A DNA stretch of 10,755 bases from Bacillota bacterium (GCA_017619905.1 JAFZRK010000158.1:1-10755); one strand, 5' to 3'. Counted from the stretch's first letter, positions 1 to 7,150 are shown. Notes: a model not told the origin generated them from the sequence alone. Program-made: numbers and translations.

Positions 1-869
1 AGCAGAAGCCGTTCCGCCGCGAGGTAATGAGGACATACGGCGCCAGCGTCACCCCGTCCCCGTCCATGGAGACAGAGGTCGGCAGGAAGATAAACGCGGA
101 GCACCCTGGAACCACCGGATCGCTGGGATGCGCCATCTCCGAGGCCGTGGAAAAGGCCGTTACGACCCCCGGCTACAGATACGTTCTGGGCAGCGTGCTC
201 AATCAGGTAGTGCTGCACCAGTCGATCATAGGTCTTGAGACCAAGGCCGCCTGCGACAAGTACGGCATAGAGCCGGACATCATCATCGGCTGCGCCGGAG
301 GCGGGTCCAATCTGGCGGGTCTCATCGCTCCGTTCATGGGCGAGAAGCTCCGCGGAGAAAAGGACTACAGGATAATCGCGGTCGAGCCGGCGTCCTGCCC
401 CAGCTTCACGCGCGGCAAATTCGCGTACGACTTCGCGGACACCGGAAGAGTCTGCCCGATGGCCAAGATGTACACCCTGGGCCATGACTTCATACCGTCC
501 GCCAACCACGCCGGAGGCCTGCGCTATCACGGTATGAGCCCCATACTTTCGCAGCTCTACGACGAGGGCTACATGGAGGCCGTCTCCTACGAGCAGACCG
601 CGGTATTCGAAGCGGCCACGCAGTTCGCCAGAGTGGAAGGCATACTGCCCGCTCCGGAATCTTCGCACGCCATTAAGGCCGCCATCGACGAGGCCCTCAA
701 GTGCAAGGAGACCGGCGAAGAGAAGACCATAATCTTCGGACTCACCGGCACCGGCTACTTCGACCTGGTCGCTTATCAGAAGTTCAATGACGGCGAGATG
801 AGCGACTACATCCCCACGGACGAAGACCTCGCGAAGGGCTTCGCCAGCATCCCGCAGGTGGAGCTGTAA
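1..869 (+). CDS. trpB: Tryptophan synthase beta chain, TrpB2 type (5' end cut by window)
   Basis: PLP-dependent enzyme that condenses indole with L-serine to make tryptophan, or a TrpB2 variant with a related role. The reading frame is open from base 3, upstream of the first Met at 27, so the start lies outside the window; 288 C-terminal residues are present out of roughly 440-450 usual for TrpB2. Visible marks are the PLP-phosphate loop GCAGGGSN (codons near 289-312), and the TrpB2-specific stretch around 475-540 reading TLGHDFIPSANHAGGLRYHG, which canonical TrpB lacks. The late EGILPAPESSHA motif closes the active site. The PLP-binding lysine lies upstream, off the window. The gene stops at a TAA and is followed by a bidirectional terminator. 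No trpA or other trp gene is adjacent on the visible side. Family assignment is firm; which substrate this paralogue prefers in vivo is not shown. Confidence 0.93.
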   Translation, partial: QKPFRREVMRTYGASVTPSPSMETEVGRKINAEHPGTTGSLGCAISEAVEKAVTTPGYRYVLGSVLNQVVLHQSIIGLETKAACDKYGIEPDIIIGCAGGGSNLAGLIAPFMGEKLRGEKDYRIIAVEPASCPSFTRGKFAYDFADTGRVCPMAKMYTLGHDFIPSANHAGGLRYHGMSPILSQLYDEGYMEAVSYEQTAVFEAATQFARVEGILPAPESSHAIKAAIDEALKCKETGEEKTIIFGLTGTGYFDLVAYQKFNDGEMSDYIPTDEDLAKGFASIPQVEL

Positions 870-919
870 ACGGCAGAGCGGAGAGGAAAGCAGAATAGTA
901 TTCAACGAAACACAAACAG

Positions 920-950
920 AAAAGGGGGCCCGCGGGCTCCCTTTTATTGT
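920..950. terminator. Bidirectional intrinsic terminator between convergent genes
   Basis: Arms 920-930 and 935-945 form an 11-pair stem (one G-T pair) with a CGCG loop. It is A-rich on the left arm and T-rich on the right, so each strand gives a GC hairpin ending in a run of U. It sits between the trpB stop (869) and the histidine kinase stop (969) and can end both transcripts. The rest of the 99-base gap shows nothing else. Confidence 0.85.
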
Positions 951-968
951 TGCATATGTACCGATGGA

Positions 969-2285
969 TCATTCTTCCAGCGGTATCAATATCGTCAGGA
1001 TGAAGTTGTGATATTCGTCCGTAGACGTGGTCATTATGCCGCCGTTGTTCTCCACGGCGCGCCGTATGCTGGAAAGCCCCAGCCCGTGGCCGGGTTCTGA
1101 TTTGCTTGTCAGTATTCCTTCCGCAGCGCGGTTCAGCTGGCCTTCGTAAAAGTTCTGAACTGTAAGAATAAGTTCCCCTCCGCGCTGGATCCCTTTTACC
1201 ATTATGCTCCGCAGACTCTTGTCGGAGACCTTTACGCTTGCCTCTATCGCGTTGTCCAGCGCGTTGCCGAATATGGTGCAGAGATCCATGTCGCTTATTC
1301 TTCCGGTATTCCTCAGGTCCACCGCCGCGGCTATGTCTATGCCTTCTTCCGACGCTTTGCGCATCTTCTCGGAAAGCAGCCCGTCTATCATGGTGTTTCC
1401 GGTGTCTGCCAGCATCTCGTAACCTTCCGTACGGTCCAGAAGACCGGATATGTATTGCTCCAGCTTTTCGTTGTTCGAAGACAGCCGCCGGATGCCCAGC
1501 AGGTGGTTCTTCATGTCGTGGTGGAGCTGGCGGATGTCCGTATCCGCCTTTGCCTTAGCCTGCGACATCTCGTAGCGGTAGCGCGAAGCGACTTCTTCCA
1601 GCGTAGCCTGTTCCAGTTTTCTGCGCGCGTAAAGATGCCTTTCAAGAAGTATCAGCGCCGCTGTCAACAGCAGCTGCAGCAGTATGGGGTAGAGTGTCAG
1701 TTCGCTCATGTAGCGCTCCGGCAGAGCCTCGGTCATTGCGCGCAGGGACACCTTCACGTACAGCTGGCACAGTATCACGACAGCGACTGAAATAAATCTG
1801 AAGCGCCACGAAGGCTTATCATCTCCGAACGGGAAGCTTTTGCTGATCACGGTAATGATGATGAACTCCGCAGCGATCTCTATCACAAGGCTTATTATCT
1901 GGTTGAGCAGAGTTATCTGCGTCCAGTTCATCTGGTTCCAGCGCAGGAACGAGAGCTGAGGGGTAAGGAAGATGTTGTTTTGCGTGGTGAATGCCACCCA
2001 GCAGAGCAGACTGTAATACGTGCTTTCCTTAAAAGAAGTGCCCTTGGCCGCCCGAAGCCACAGCGCATAGATTGCCGCGCGGTAGAAAAGGCGTCCCAGC
2101 GCAAGCAAAGTGCTGCTGCCCGTGCTTACATATATCGGGAAAGTGCATAAAAGTATAAGGAAACAGAGTATTTTTGCGGGCGGCTCCAGGCGTCTGCGGC
2201 TTTTGAGCGGAACGAAGAACCACAGCACCATGAAGGCGTCGAACACCCATTTGAACAGATTTGTCCACAGGAACTGCCAGGTCAT
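969..2285 (-). CDS. Membrane sensor histidine kinase, GHKL/AgrC-like (HPK10 group)
   Basis: 438-residue sensor kinase. The first ~215 residues are hydrophobic with about six membrane segments (roughly 8-27, 38-53, 59-77, 124-147, 163-180, 196-215) and little extracellular domain, as in AgrC-type sensors. A short coiled linker (about 220-250) leads to the dimerisation box HHDMKNH, with His256 (the His of HD) as the likely phosphoacceptor. The ATPase part is a GHKL domain: N-box GNALDNAIEA at 340-349 and glycine box PGHGLGL at 398-404. The ATG overlaps the stop of the upstream response regulator by four bases (ATGA), so the pair is translationally coupled. The signal is unknown. AgrC relatives often sense peptides, but no AgrD-like peptide or AgrB processing gene is visible here, and the divergent permease locus suggests a nutrient-type cue (inference). 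Confidence 0.93.
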   Translation of the reverse strand: MTWQFLWTNLFKWVFDAFMVLWFFVPLKSRRRLEPPAKILCFLILLCTFPIYVSTGSSTLLALGRLFYRAAIYALWLRAAKGTSFKESTYYSLLCWVAFTTQNNIFLTPQLSFLRWNQMNWTQITLLNQIISLVIEIAAEFIIITVISKSFPFGDDKPSWRFRFISVAVVILCQLYVKVSLRAMTEALPERYMSELTLYPILLQLLLTAALILLERHLYARRKLEQATLEEVASRYRYEMSQAKAKADTDIRQLHHDMKNHLLGIRRLSSNNEKLEQYISGLLDRTEGYEMLADTGNTMIDGLLSEKMRKASEEGIDIAAAVDLRNTGRISDMDLCTIFGNALDNAIEASVKVSDKSLRSIMVKGIQRGGELILTVQNFYEGQLNRAAEGILTSKSEPGHGLGLSSIRRAVENNGGIMTTSTDEYHNFILTILIPLEE

Positions 2286-2995
2286 AGCACGCCGCCCCCT
2301 ATGTAAGACGCGTATGCCTCAAGGAACTCCCTGCGGCGGTGCTTGCTTACCGGAAGCTCGTCTCCACTGCTTACGCGCAGGCCGTCCGCTGTGACCCGGC
2401 TTACATGTGCAAGATTAACGCAGTAGCCCTTGTGTATGCGGAAGAAACCTTTGCCTGCAAGCTTCTTTTCGGTCTCTCCCATGGAGGCACGGCAGACTAT
2501 GGTCCCCGTGGTGCAGACCACCTTAAGATCGTGGTCCACTACTTCCAGATAGACCAGATCCGGCAGGGCGATGGTGTAGATCTCCCCGCCGGAACGTATC
2601 TGTATGCTCTCTTTCTTGACCGGTGCCAGATGCCTCAGCACGTCCGCCATCTGAAGGCGGAACTGCGCGTAGCTGACCGGTTTCTTCAGGAATCCGAAGG
2701 CATGTACTTCGTAGCCTTCTATGGCGTACTGCGTCATGGTGGTGATGAAGACTATGCACACATGGCTGTTCTTTTCCCGGAGCTTCCTGGCCGCGTCCAT
2801 ACCTGTGATGCCGCCCATCTTGATGTCCAGGAAAACTATGTCTACGTCTTCCGTAAGATTAAAAAGGAGCGCCTCGCCGGAGGTAAGCTCCGTAACCGAA
2901 AAGCGCTCGCCTGTCTCTTCCGAGAAGCGTTCCAGATTAACGCGCACGGCGTCCCTCATGTCTTTTTCGTCATCGCAGATGATGGTCTTCCACAT
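2282..2995 (-). CDS. LytTR-family response regulator
   Basis: 237-residue response regulator, the partner of the overlapping histidine kinase. The receiver domain (about 1-122) has the acidic pair Asp8/Asp9, phosphoacceptor Asp57 in FLDIKM, the T85/T86 switch position and Lys105-Pro106 in FLKKP. Residues about 130-232 form a LytTR DNA-binding domain: VVYLE-like DLVYLEVV, the GTIVCRASMGETEKKL stretch, then FFRIHKGYCVNLAHV and LPVSKHRRREF, all typical of AgrA, VirR and LytR. LytTR proteins bind paired direct repeats with a period of 21-22 bases, and such a pair is present in the divergent upstream region. The ribosome site is poor (GGGTAGAAGACC before ATG), so translation may be weak. It is expected to act in the cytoplasm as a transcription activator of the adjacent locus and possibly itself (inference from position). 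Confidence 0.93.
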   Translation of the reverse strand: MWKTIICDDEKDMRDAVRVNLERFSEETGERFSVTELTSGEALLFNLTEDVDIVFLDIKMGGITGMDAARKLREKNSHVCIVFITTMTQYAIEGYEVHAFGFLKKPVSYAQFRLQMADVLRHLAPVKKESIQIRSGGEIYTIALPDLVYLEVVDHDLKVVCTTGTIVCRASMGETEKKLAGKGFFRIHKGYCVNLAHVSRVTADGLRVSSGDELPVSKHRRREFLEAYASYIGGGVL

Positions 2996-3013
2996 GGTCT
3001 TCTACCCAAATGT

Positions 3014-3043
3014 AGAATATCATTCTTAACGTAAAACTGTCAA
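3014..3043 (-). promoter_or_regulatory. Sigma-A-type promoter of the two-component genes
   Basis: On the minus strand a perfect -35 TTGACA (3043-3038) and a -10 TATTCT (3019-3014, 4 of 6) are separated by 18 bases. The predicted start of transcription is near 3007, only about a dozen bases from the regulator ATG at 2995. A sequence TACGTTAAG (3033-3025, minus strand) inside the spacer also fits the published LytTR half-site pattern, which could allow autoregulation. Confidence 0.65.
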
Positions 3044-3059
3044 ATTGTTTCCCCTTCAT

Positions 3060-3090
3060 CCCACTTACGGCGCCGTTTCGCCCACTTGCG
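3060..3090. promoter_or_regulatory. Paired direct repeats, candidate LytTR operator
   Basis: CCCACTTACG (3060-3069) and CCCACTTGCG (3081-3090) match at 9 of 10 bases with a 21-base period, that is, on the same helix face two turns apart. That spacing is the hallmark of LytTR regulator sites. The second copy ends just upstream of a poor -35/-10 pair for the divergent hydrolase gene (candidate -10 TAAGAT at 3117-3122, no good -35), which is how an activator-dependent promoter would look. The bases between the copies contain a 10-base palindrome ACGGCGCCGT (3067-3076). The repeats do not match the GTT-centred LytTR consensus, so the protein assignment is inference. Confidence 0.5.
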
Positions 3091-3178
3091 ACAGTATTCC
3101 CCTGCGCGCATGCCGATAAGATAAACTGACATCGCTTAAAGAACCGTTTCCGGATACATTCAAAGGAAAGGAAAAACA

Positions 3179-4042
3179 ATGGCAGTAAAGACCTGGCGCA
3201 AGCCCAACCCCCACAAACCGAACTTCGGCCACGGCGAATACGCAGTTCCCGCAACACGCTTTTTCGACCAGCTCTCGTTCATAGGTAACAACATAGTAGG
3301 GTGCTTCGTTCTGGAGACCAGCGAGGGATTCATCCTCATCGACTGCATGGAGCCATACGACGCCCACCGCGACCTTATCGTTAAGGGTATTGCGGATCTG
3401 GGACTGGAGCTTAAGGATCTTAAGGCGATCCTCATAACTCACGGCCACGGCGACCATTACGGCACCGCCGACTGGTTCAGAGATCAGACCGGCTGCAAGA
3501 TATACATGTCCGAGGTGGACTATAAGTTCGCGCAGCAGGACAAGCGCAACAGGACCGGCGTCCTTAAGTGGGAAGTTTACGATTTCCTGGACGACGGCGA
3601 CATTTTCGAGCTCGGAGACACCAAGGTCTACGCGTTCAAGACGCCCGGCCACTCTCCCGGATGCCTCAGCTTCATCTTCCGCGTTTCGGACGAAGGCCGC
3701 GAGCACTGGGTGGAGATGTGGGGCGGTTCCGGACTTCCCTACAGCATGAGCGACAAGGCCGTCTACATGGAGTCCTGCATTAAGTTTCCGAAGATAACCG
3801 AACGCTTCGGCTGCGACGTTGAGATCTCCAGTCATCCGTTCATAGACAAGTCTCTGGAGCGTCTGGAGATAGTCCGCGACATATTCGACGGAGTTGCGAA
3901 TCCCTTCGTCATAGGCAGAGAGGCCTGCGCAAGGTTCGAGGACATGTTCACTCAGATGTGCATAGCAGGTCTGAAGAGGCAGGGAGAAGAGGCGGACAAG
4001 CTGCTGCCCCCGCAGCCGGAAAGGCTTCCCGCAAGAAAGTAA
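3179..4042 (+). CDS. MBL-fold metallo-hydrolase, subclass B3-like ligand set
   Basis: 287-residue metallo-beta-lactamase-fold enzyme. All expected zinc ligands are visible: His88, His90, Asp92 and His93 in THGHGDHYG, His158 in TPGHSPG, and His219 in ISSHPF. That is the His-x-His-x-Asp-His pattern plus a late His used by subclass B3 beta-lactamases and related hydrolases, with no Cys or bridging Asp of the glyoxalase type evident. The N-terminus has no signal peptide, unlike secreted B3 beta-lactamases, so it is probably a cytoplasmic hydrolase. The ATG follows AGGAAAGG (3164-3171) at a good distance. It is 92 bases upstream of an anion permease on the same strand with no terminator between, suggesting it acts on an imported anionic compound or its derivative (inference). 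Substrate not identifiable; lactonase, esterase or beta-lactam hydrolysis are all possible. Confidence 0.88.
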   Translation: MAVKTWRKPNPHKPNFGHGEYAVPATRFFDQLSFIGNNIVGCFVLETSEGFILIDCMEPYDAHRDLIVKGIADLGLELKDLKAILITHGHGDHYGTADWFRDQTGCKIYMSEVDYKFAQQDKRNRTGVLKWEVYDFLDDGDIFELGDTKVYAFKTPGHSPGCLSFIFRVSDEGREHWVEMWGGSGLPYSMSDKAVYMESCIKFPKITERFGCDVEISSHPFIDKSLERLEIVRDIFDGVANPFVIGREACARFEDMFTQMCIAGLKRQGEEADKLLPPQPERLPARK

Positions 4043-4134
4043 CGCCAGATCCAAGCAGACACAACACAGGTAATAAGCCGCAGGAAAGCGGTACGCAATA
4101 ATTTCTACCCTATTAAAAGGCAGGAGGTAAAGAA

Positions 4135-5622
4135 ATGCCAAAAAGTTTAAAGTATGACAAGAGAAAGGCGATACATCTGATCATCAGCCTGTTCTTCATG
4201 TTCGTCTTCGGTCTTATCTGCCCCGCATGGAGCACGCTTACTCCGCTGGGCGTAAAAGCCATAGGCATCTTCATAGGCGGCGTATGGATGATAGCTACCG
4301 GTTTCGGAATGGTGGCGCCGTCTCTGCTGATCATGTTCGCCATAGTGCTTACCGGCTTCCAGTCCGGCAAGGACATAATCACTTCCACGCTCGGTTCCGA
4401 GACAGTATGGCAGCTGATCATCATTTTCGTAGTTCTGTACGCGCTCACCGAAAGCGGAGCGGACGCGGTCCTCGCCAGAAAGATGATATCCAGCAAGGCT
4501 CTCAATGGCAAGCCCGTGCTCTTCACCATCGTGTTCTTCATCGCCATGACAGCTCTCGGCGCTCTTGCCTCCGCGCTCGGCGCATACATGTTCTCCATAG
4601 CCATGATCAACTCCATAGCGGAGACTGTCGGCTACGACAATGCCAGCCAGTGGAAGAAAGCAATGTACACAGGCGCCATCGTTACCGCTTCCGTTGGCGG
4701 CGGAATACTTCCCTTTAAGGGAATGGCCCTGATGATCTTCAACCTGCTCAAGGGCGACGAAACGTCCGGACTTATCGCTGCAGGCGTTCAGATCGACCAG
4801 GTATCCTACATGATCGCAGCCATAATTGCAGGGCTTCTGATAGCCATCGCGTTCGGCCTCTGCATCAAGCCGCTGTTCAAGGCAGACATGAGCAAGCTTA
4901 AGGGCGCTGACGTTGCATCCATCACTTCCCAGGGCGGAACAAAGTTCAACAAGCGCCAGATCTGGACGCTTACCCTCTTCGTGATCGGCATCCTCTACTC
5001 CATCGTAATGATCTGGTATCCCAAGACCGCTGCAAGCTACAAACTGGTAAACAGCATAGGCCAGGGCTTCTGGTTCGTACTCATGGCAGTGCTGATGTTC
5101 TTCATCCACATCGACGGCGAGCCGCTGCTCAACCTGGACAAGGCGATGGGCAAGGCCGTTCAGTGGGGCATAGTCCTTGCAGTCTGCGCATTCACAGCCG
5201 TGGGCATGATGGTCTCCAACAAGGAGCTTGGCGTTCAGCCCTGGCTCTCCGGCATCATGAACAGTCTCTTCGGAAACATGCCGTTCCCGGTATTCGTGCT
5301 GGTACTGGTGTTGCTCACCATGATACTCACCAACGTGTTCTCCAACACTGCGACCGCAGTAATCATCGGAACCGTAGTAGGCCCGATACTCATCAAGTTC
5401 GGCCAGTCCGGCATCAACGTGAGCTGCGTAATCCCGGGCATCGTAATGAGCGCTCTCTGCGCCTTCATAATGATGGCGGCCGGCGGATCCGCACCGCTCT
5501 TCCTTGCCACCGAAACGATGCAGGAGAATCCCAAGTGGATCTTCAAGTGGGGTCTCCTGGTGTTCCCGATCGTGACCATCGCTTCTTCGATAGGATACAT
5601 TCTTTGCGGATACATCCTCTAG
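4135..5622 (+). CDS. DASS/SLC13-type sodium-anion symporter (dicarboxylate-like permease)
   Basis: 495-residue polytopic membrane protein with about 12 hydrophobic segments in two related halves. The second half carries TNVFSNTATAV with Ser403-Asn404-Thr405, the SNT signature that lines the substrate and sodium site of the divalent anion:Na+ symporter family (CitT, VcINDY, SLC13). Each half ends in a glycine-rich stretch (TASVGGGILPF; MMAAGGSAPLF) as in that family. In the first half the equivalent position reads Ser146-Ala147-Leu148 rather than SNT, so the binding site is asymmetric. The family imports di- and tricarboxylates or sulfate; the substrate here is not determined. A strong AGGAGG (4122-4127) precedes the ATG by 7 bases. 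It follows the MBL hydrolase gene, and a strong terminator ends the unit. Expression is probably controlled by the divergent two-component system (inference). Confidence 0.82.
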   Translation: MPKSLKYDKRKAIHLIISLFFMFVFGLICPAWSTLTPLGVKAIGIFIGGVWMIATGFGMVAPSLLIMFAIVLTGFQSGKDIITSTLGSETVWQLIIIFVVLYALTESGADAVLARKMISSKALNGKPVLFTIVFFIAMTALGALASALGAYMFSIAMINSIAETVGYDNASQWKKAMYTGAIVTASVGGGILPFKGMALMIFNLLKGDETSGLIAAGVQIDQVSYMIAAIIAGLLIAIAFGLCIKPLFKADMSKLKGADVASITSQGGTKFNKRQIWTLTLFVIGILYSIVMIWYPKTAASYKLVNSIGQGFWFVLMAVLMFFIHIDGEPLLNLDKAMGKAVQWGIVLAVCAFTAVGMMVSNKELGVQPWLSGIMNSLFGNMPFPVFVLVLVLLTMILTNVFSNTATAVIIGTVVGPILIKFGQSGINVSCVIPGIVMSALCAFIMMAAGGSAPLFLATETMQENPKWIFKWGLLVFPIVTIASSIGYILCGYIL

Positions 5623-5676
5623 GCGGAAAAGCCCTGAACAGGCAGAAACTGTACCGTTTTTACCAAAGCAAAATGA

Positions 5677-5682
5677 TATAAT
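5677..5682 (+). promoter_or_regulatory. Isolated extended -10 box just before the terminator
   Basis: TGA followed by a perfect TATAAT (5674-5682). No convincing -35 is present. Transcription from it would start near 5689 and run straight into the hairpin at 5693, so it may be fortuitous or make only a tiny RNA. Confidence 0.3.
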
Positions 5683-5692
5683 GATATCGCTT

Positions 5693-5722
5693 CAGCGTCC
5701 GGACATCCGGGCGCTGTTTTTT
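5693..5722 (+). terminator. Intrinsic terminator of the hydrolase-permease unit
   Basis: A 10-pair GC-rich stem (5693-5702 with 5707-5716, one G-T pair), a four-base ACAT loop and then six T. It lies 70 bases after the permease stop. Confidence 0.92.
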
Positions 5723-5750
5723 GAATTGACGGCGGGATATGTGTTATAAT
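5721..5750 (+). promoter_or_regulatory. Extended -10 promoter of the AIM24-family gene
   Basis: Perfect TATAAT at 5745-5750 preceded by TGT, giving a TGn extended -10. TTGAAT at 5721-5726 is a fair -35 with an 18-base spacer; it begins inside the T run of the preceding terminator. The start of transcription would be near 5757, about 40 bases before the ATG at 5799. Confidence 0.75.
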
Positions 5751-5798
5751 ATCAGCGTCTGAAACAATAAGATGCAATAACCTGCAAAGGAGAAAAAC

Positions 5799-6479
5799 AT
5801 GAAATACGAGATCACAGGCGACAACGCGCCCGCAGTCATCTGCACGCTGGAGAACGGCGAATCCATGATCACCGAGGGCGGCAGCATGGCATGGATGAGC
5901 CCCAACATGGAGATGCAGACCAGCGGCGGAGGCAGCTTAGGCAAGGCGTTCGGCAGGATGCTCTCCGGCGAGAGGGTATTCCAGAACATCTACACCGCGC
6001 GCGGCGGGCAGGGCATGATAGCGTTCGCGCCCAGCTTCCCCGGCCAGATACTTGCTCTGGACGTAACTCCGGACCACCCGATCATCCTTCAGAAGAGGGC
6101 GTTCCTCGCTTCCGAGAGCGGAGTGGAGCTTTCCACCTACTTCCAGAAGAAGGGCATGGTAGGATTCTTCGGCGGCGAGGGCTTCATCATGCAGAAGGTC
6201 TCCGGACGCGGCAAGGTGTTCATCGAGATCGACGGTTCCGCGGTCTCCTATAAGCTTGGGGCGGGCGAGCAGATAATCGTCGACACCGGTTCGCTGGCAG
6301 CCATGGACGCTTCCTGCAGCATGGACATCGTTACCGTTAAGGGTGCCAAGAACGTGCTTTTCGGCGGCGAAGGACTGTTCAACACGGTCATAACCGGACC
6401 GGGAAACGTCACCCTGCAGACGGTATCCTTCACGGGTCTTGTGAACACGATAGCGCAGAGCATACCGTCTTCCAATTAA
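5799..6479 (+). CDS. AIM24 / TIGR00266 family protein
   Basis: 226-residue protein of the AIM24 family (formerly DUF124, TIGR00266). It shows the family's opening MKYEITGDNAPAVICTLENGES, an early EGGSMAWM, a Gly-rich stretch GGGSLGKAFGRMLSGE (about 44-59), the QKRAFLASESGVEL segment and the late GGEGLFNT-ITGPG motif, so it looks full length for the family. The protein is soluble, beta-rich and without a signal peptide. Bacterial members have no settled biochemical role; the name comes from a mitochondrial yeast homologue. AAAGGAG (5786-5792) sits 6 bases before the ATG. It has its own promoter and terminator, so it appears to be a single-gene unit unrelated to the flanking operons. Confidence 0.9.
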   Translation: MKYEITGDNAPAVICTLENGESMITEGGSMAWMSPNMEMQTSGGGSLGKAFGRMLSGERVFQNIYTARGGQGMIAFAPSFPGQILALDVTPDHPIILQKRAFLASESGVELSTYFQKKGMVGFFGGEGFIMQKVSGRGKVFIEIDGSAVSYKLGAGEQIIVDTGSLAAMDASCSMDIVTVKGAKNVLFGGEGLFNTVITGPGNVTLQTVSFTGLVNTIAQSIPSSN

Positions 6480-6501
6480 CTGAACGTTAAAAAAACGACG
6501 C

Positions 6502-6539
6502 AAAAGCAATGTTCGAGCTGTCTTGAACATTGCTTTTCT
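6502..6539 (+). terminator. Intrinsic terminator after the AIM24-family gene
   Basis: A perfect 13-base inverted repeat (6502-6514 and 6525-6537) with a 10-base loop. The right arm ends in TTTT followed by CT, and the left arm begins AAAA, so it could work in both directions. Confidence 0.8.
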
Positions 6540-6576
6540 ATTGCTTAAAAACGGTCCGCATAAATCGAACGATACG

Positions 6577-6605
6577 TTTATAATCTCCGCTTGATAAGGT
6601 ATAAT
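6577..6605 (+). promoter_or_regulatory. Purine operon promoter region, two TATAAT boxes
   Basis: Two perfect TATAAT hexamers, at 6579-6584 and 6600-6605, precede purE. The second has TTTATA (6577-6582, 4 of 6) at a 17-base spacing, the first no clear -35. TTGATA (6591-6596) and TATCAA (6611-6616) form an inverted repeat across the second box and the likely start site, and ATAAA...TTTAT (6560-6581) flanks a CGAAC like the core of Firmicutes PurR boxes. Which box is used is not certain. Confidence 0.5.
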
Positions 6606-6623
6606 TCTACTATCAAAAGGGCG

Positions 6624-6656
6624 GAGGGCATTAACGTGCCCTCTGTTGGATTTTTT
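6624..6656 (+). promoter_or_regulatory. Leader hairpin plus T run directly before the purE ribosome site
   Basis: A perfect 7-pair stem GAGGGCA / TGCCCTC (6624-6630 and 6637-6643) with a TTAACG loop. Seven bases later come six T (6651-6656), and the ribosome site GGAGG follows at 6658-6662. It resembles an attenuator, but the gap between stem and T run is too long for a standard intrinsic terminator. The leader is too short to hold a purine or PRPP riboswitch. Confidence 0.45.
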
Positions 6657-6667
6657 CGGAGGATACA

Positions 6668-7150
6668 ATGAAGAAAGTCGGTATCATAATGGGCAGCGAC
6701 AGCGACATGCCTATCGCTCAGAAGGCAGTCGACATGCTCAAATCGCTGGGCGTGCCTTACGAGGTCCACATCTACTCCGCGCACAGGACTCCGGTGGAGG
6801 CGCGCGACTTCTCCCTCAATGCAAGAAAGAACGGTTTCGGCGCCATCATAGCGATGGCTGGCATGGCCGCGCACCTGGCGGGAGCCATAGCGGCCAACAC
6901 CACGATTCCGGTGATAGGCATACCCTGCAAGTCCGGTCCCCTGGCGGGCATGGACGCGCTTCTTGCTACCGTGCAGATGCCCACGGGCATTCCGGTGGCG
7001 ACGGTGGCGATAGACGGCGGCGGCAACGCGGCTCTTCTTGCTGCGCAGATAATAGCCGTGGAGGACGCGGCCCTTGCGGAGCGCCTGGACGCAAAGCGCA
7101 GGGCTGACGCGGACAAAGTCCTCGAAAAGAACGATAAACTGGCGCTTTAG
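6668..7150 (+). CDS. purE: N5-carboxyaminoimidazole ribonucleotide mutase (class I PurE)
   Basis: 160-residue cytoplasmic enzyme of de novo purine synthesis that moves the carboxyl group of N5-CAIR to C4 to give CAIR. Visible motifs are the N-terminal IIMGSDSDMP phosphate-binding loop (residues about 6-15), SAHRTP (42-47) with the catalytic His, the AGMAAHLAG segment, and VQMPTGIPVATVAIDGGGNAALLA near the C-terminus. SAHRTP and AAHLAG place it in class I (mutase) rather than the class II CO2-dependent carboxylases; class I needs PurK, which is not seen here. Length is normal. The ATG follows GGAGG at 5 bases. First gene of the purine operon, 30 bases before the purF-like gene. Confidence 0.95.
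   Translation: MKKVGIIMGSDSDMPIAQKAVDMLKSLGVPYEVHIYSAHRTPVEARDFSLNARKNGFGAIIAMAGMAAHLAGAIAANTTIPVIGIPCKSGPLAGMDALLATVQMPTGIPVATVAIDGGGNAALLAAQIIAVEDAALAERLDAKRRADADKVLEKNDKLAL

Noticed and set aside
3025..3129. LytTR consensus half-sites TACGTTAAG (3033-3025) and TCAGTTTAT (3129-3121), minus strand
   Set aside because: Each fits the degenerate half-site pattern, but they are 96 bases apart and neither has a partner 21-22 bases away, so they are weaker candidates than the CCCACTT repeats.
4078..4093. Small hairpin CCGC/GCGG between hydrolase and permease genes
   Set aside because: Only four pairs and no T run; not enough for a terminator, so the two genes are treated as one unit.
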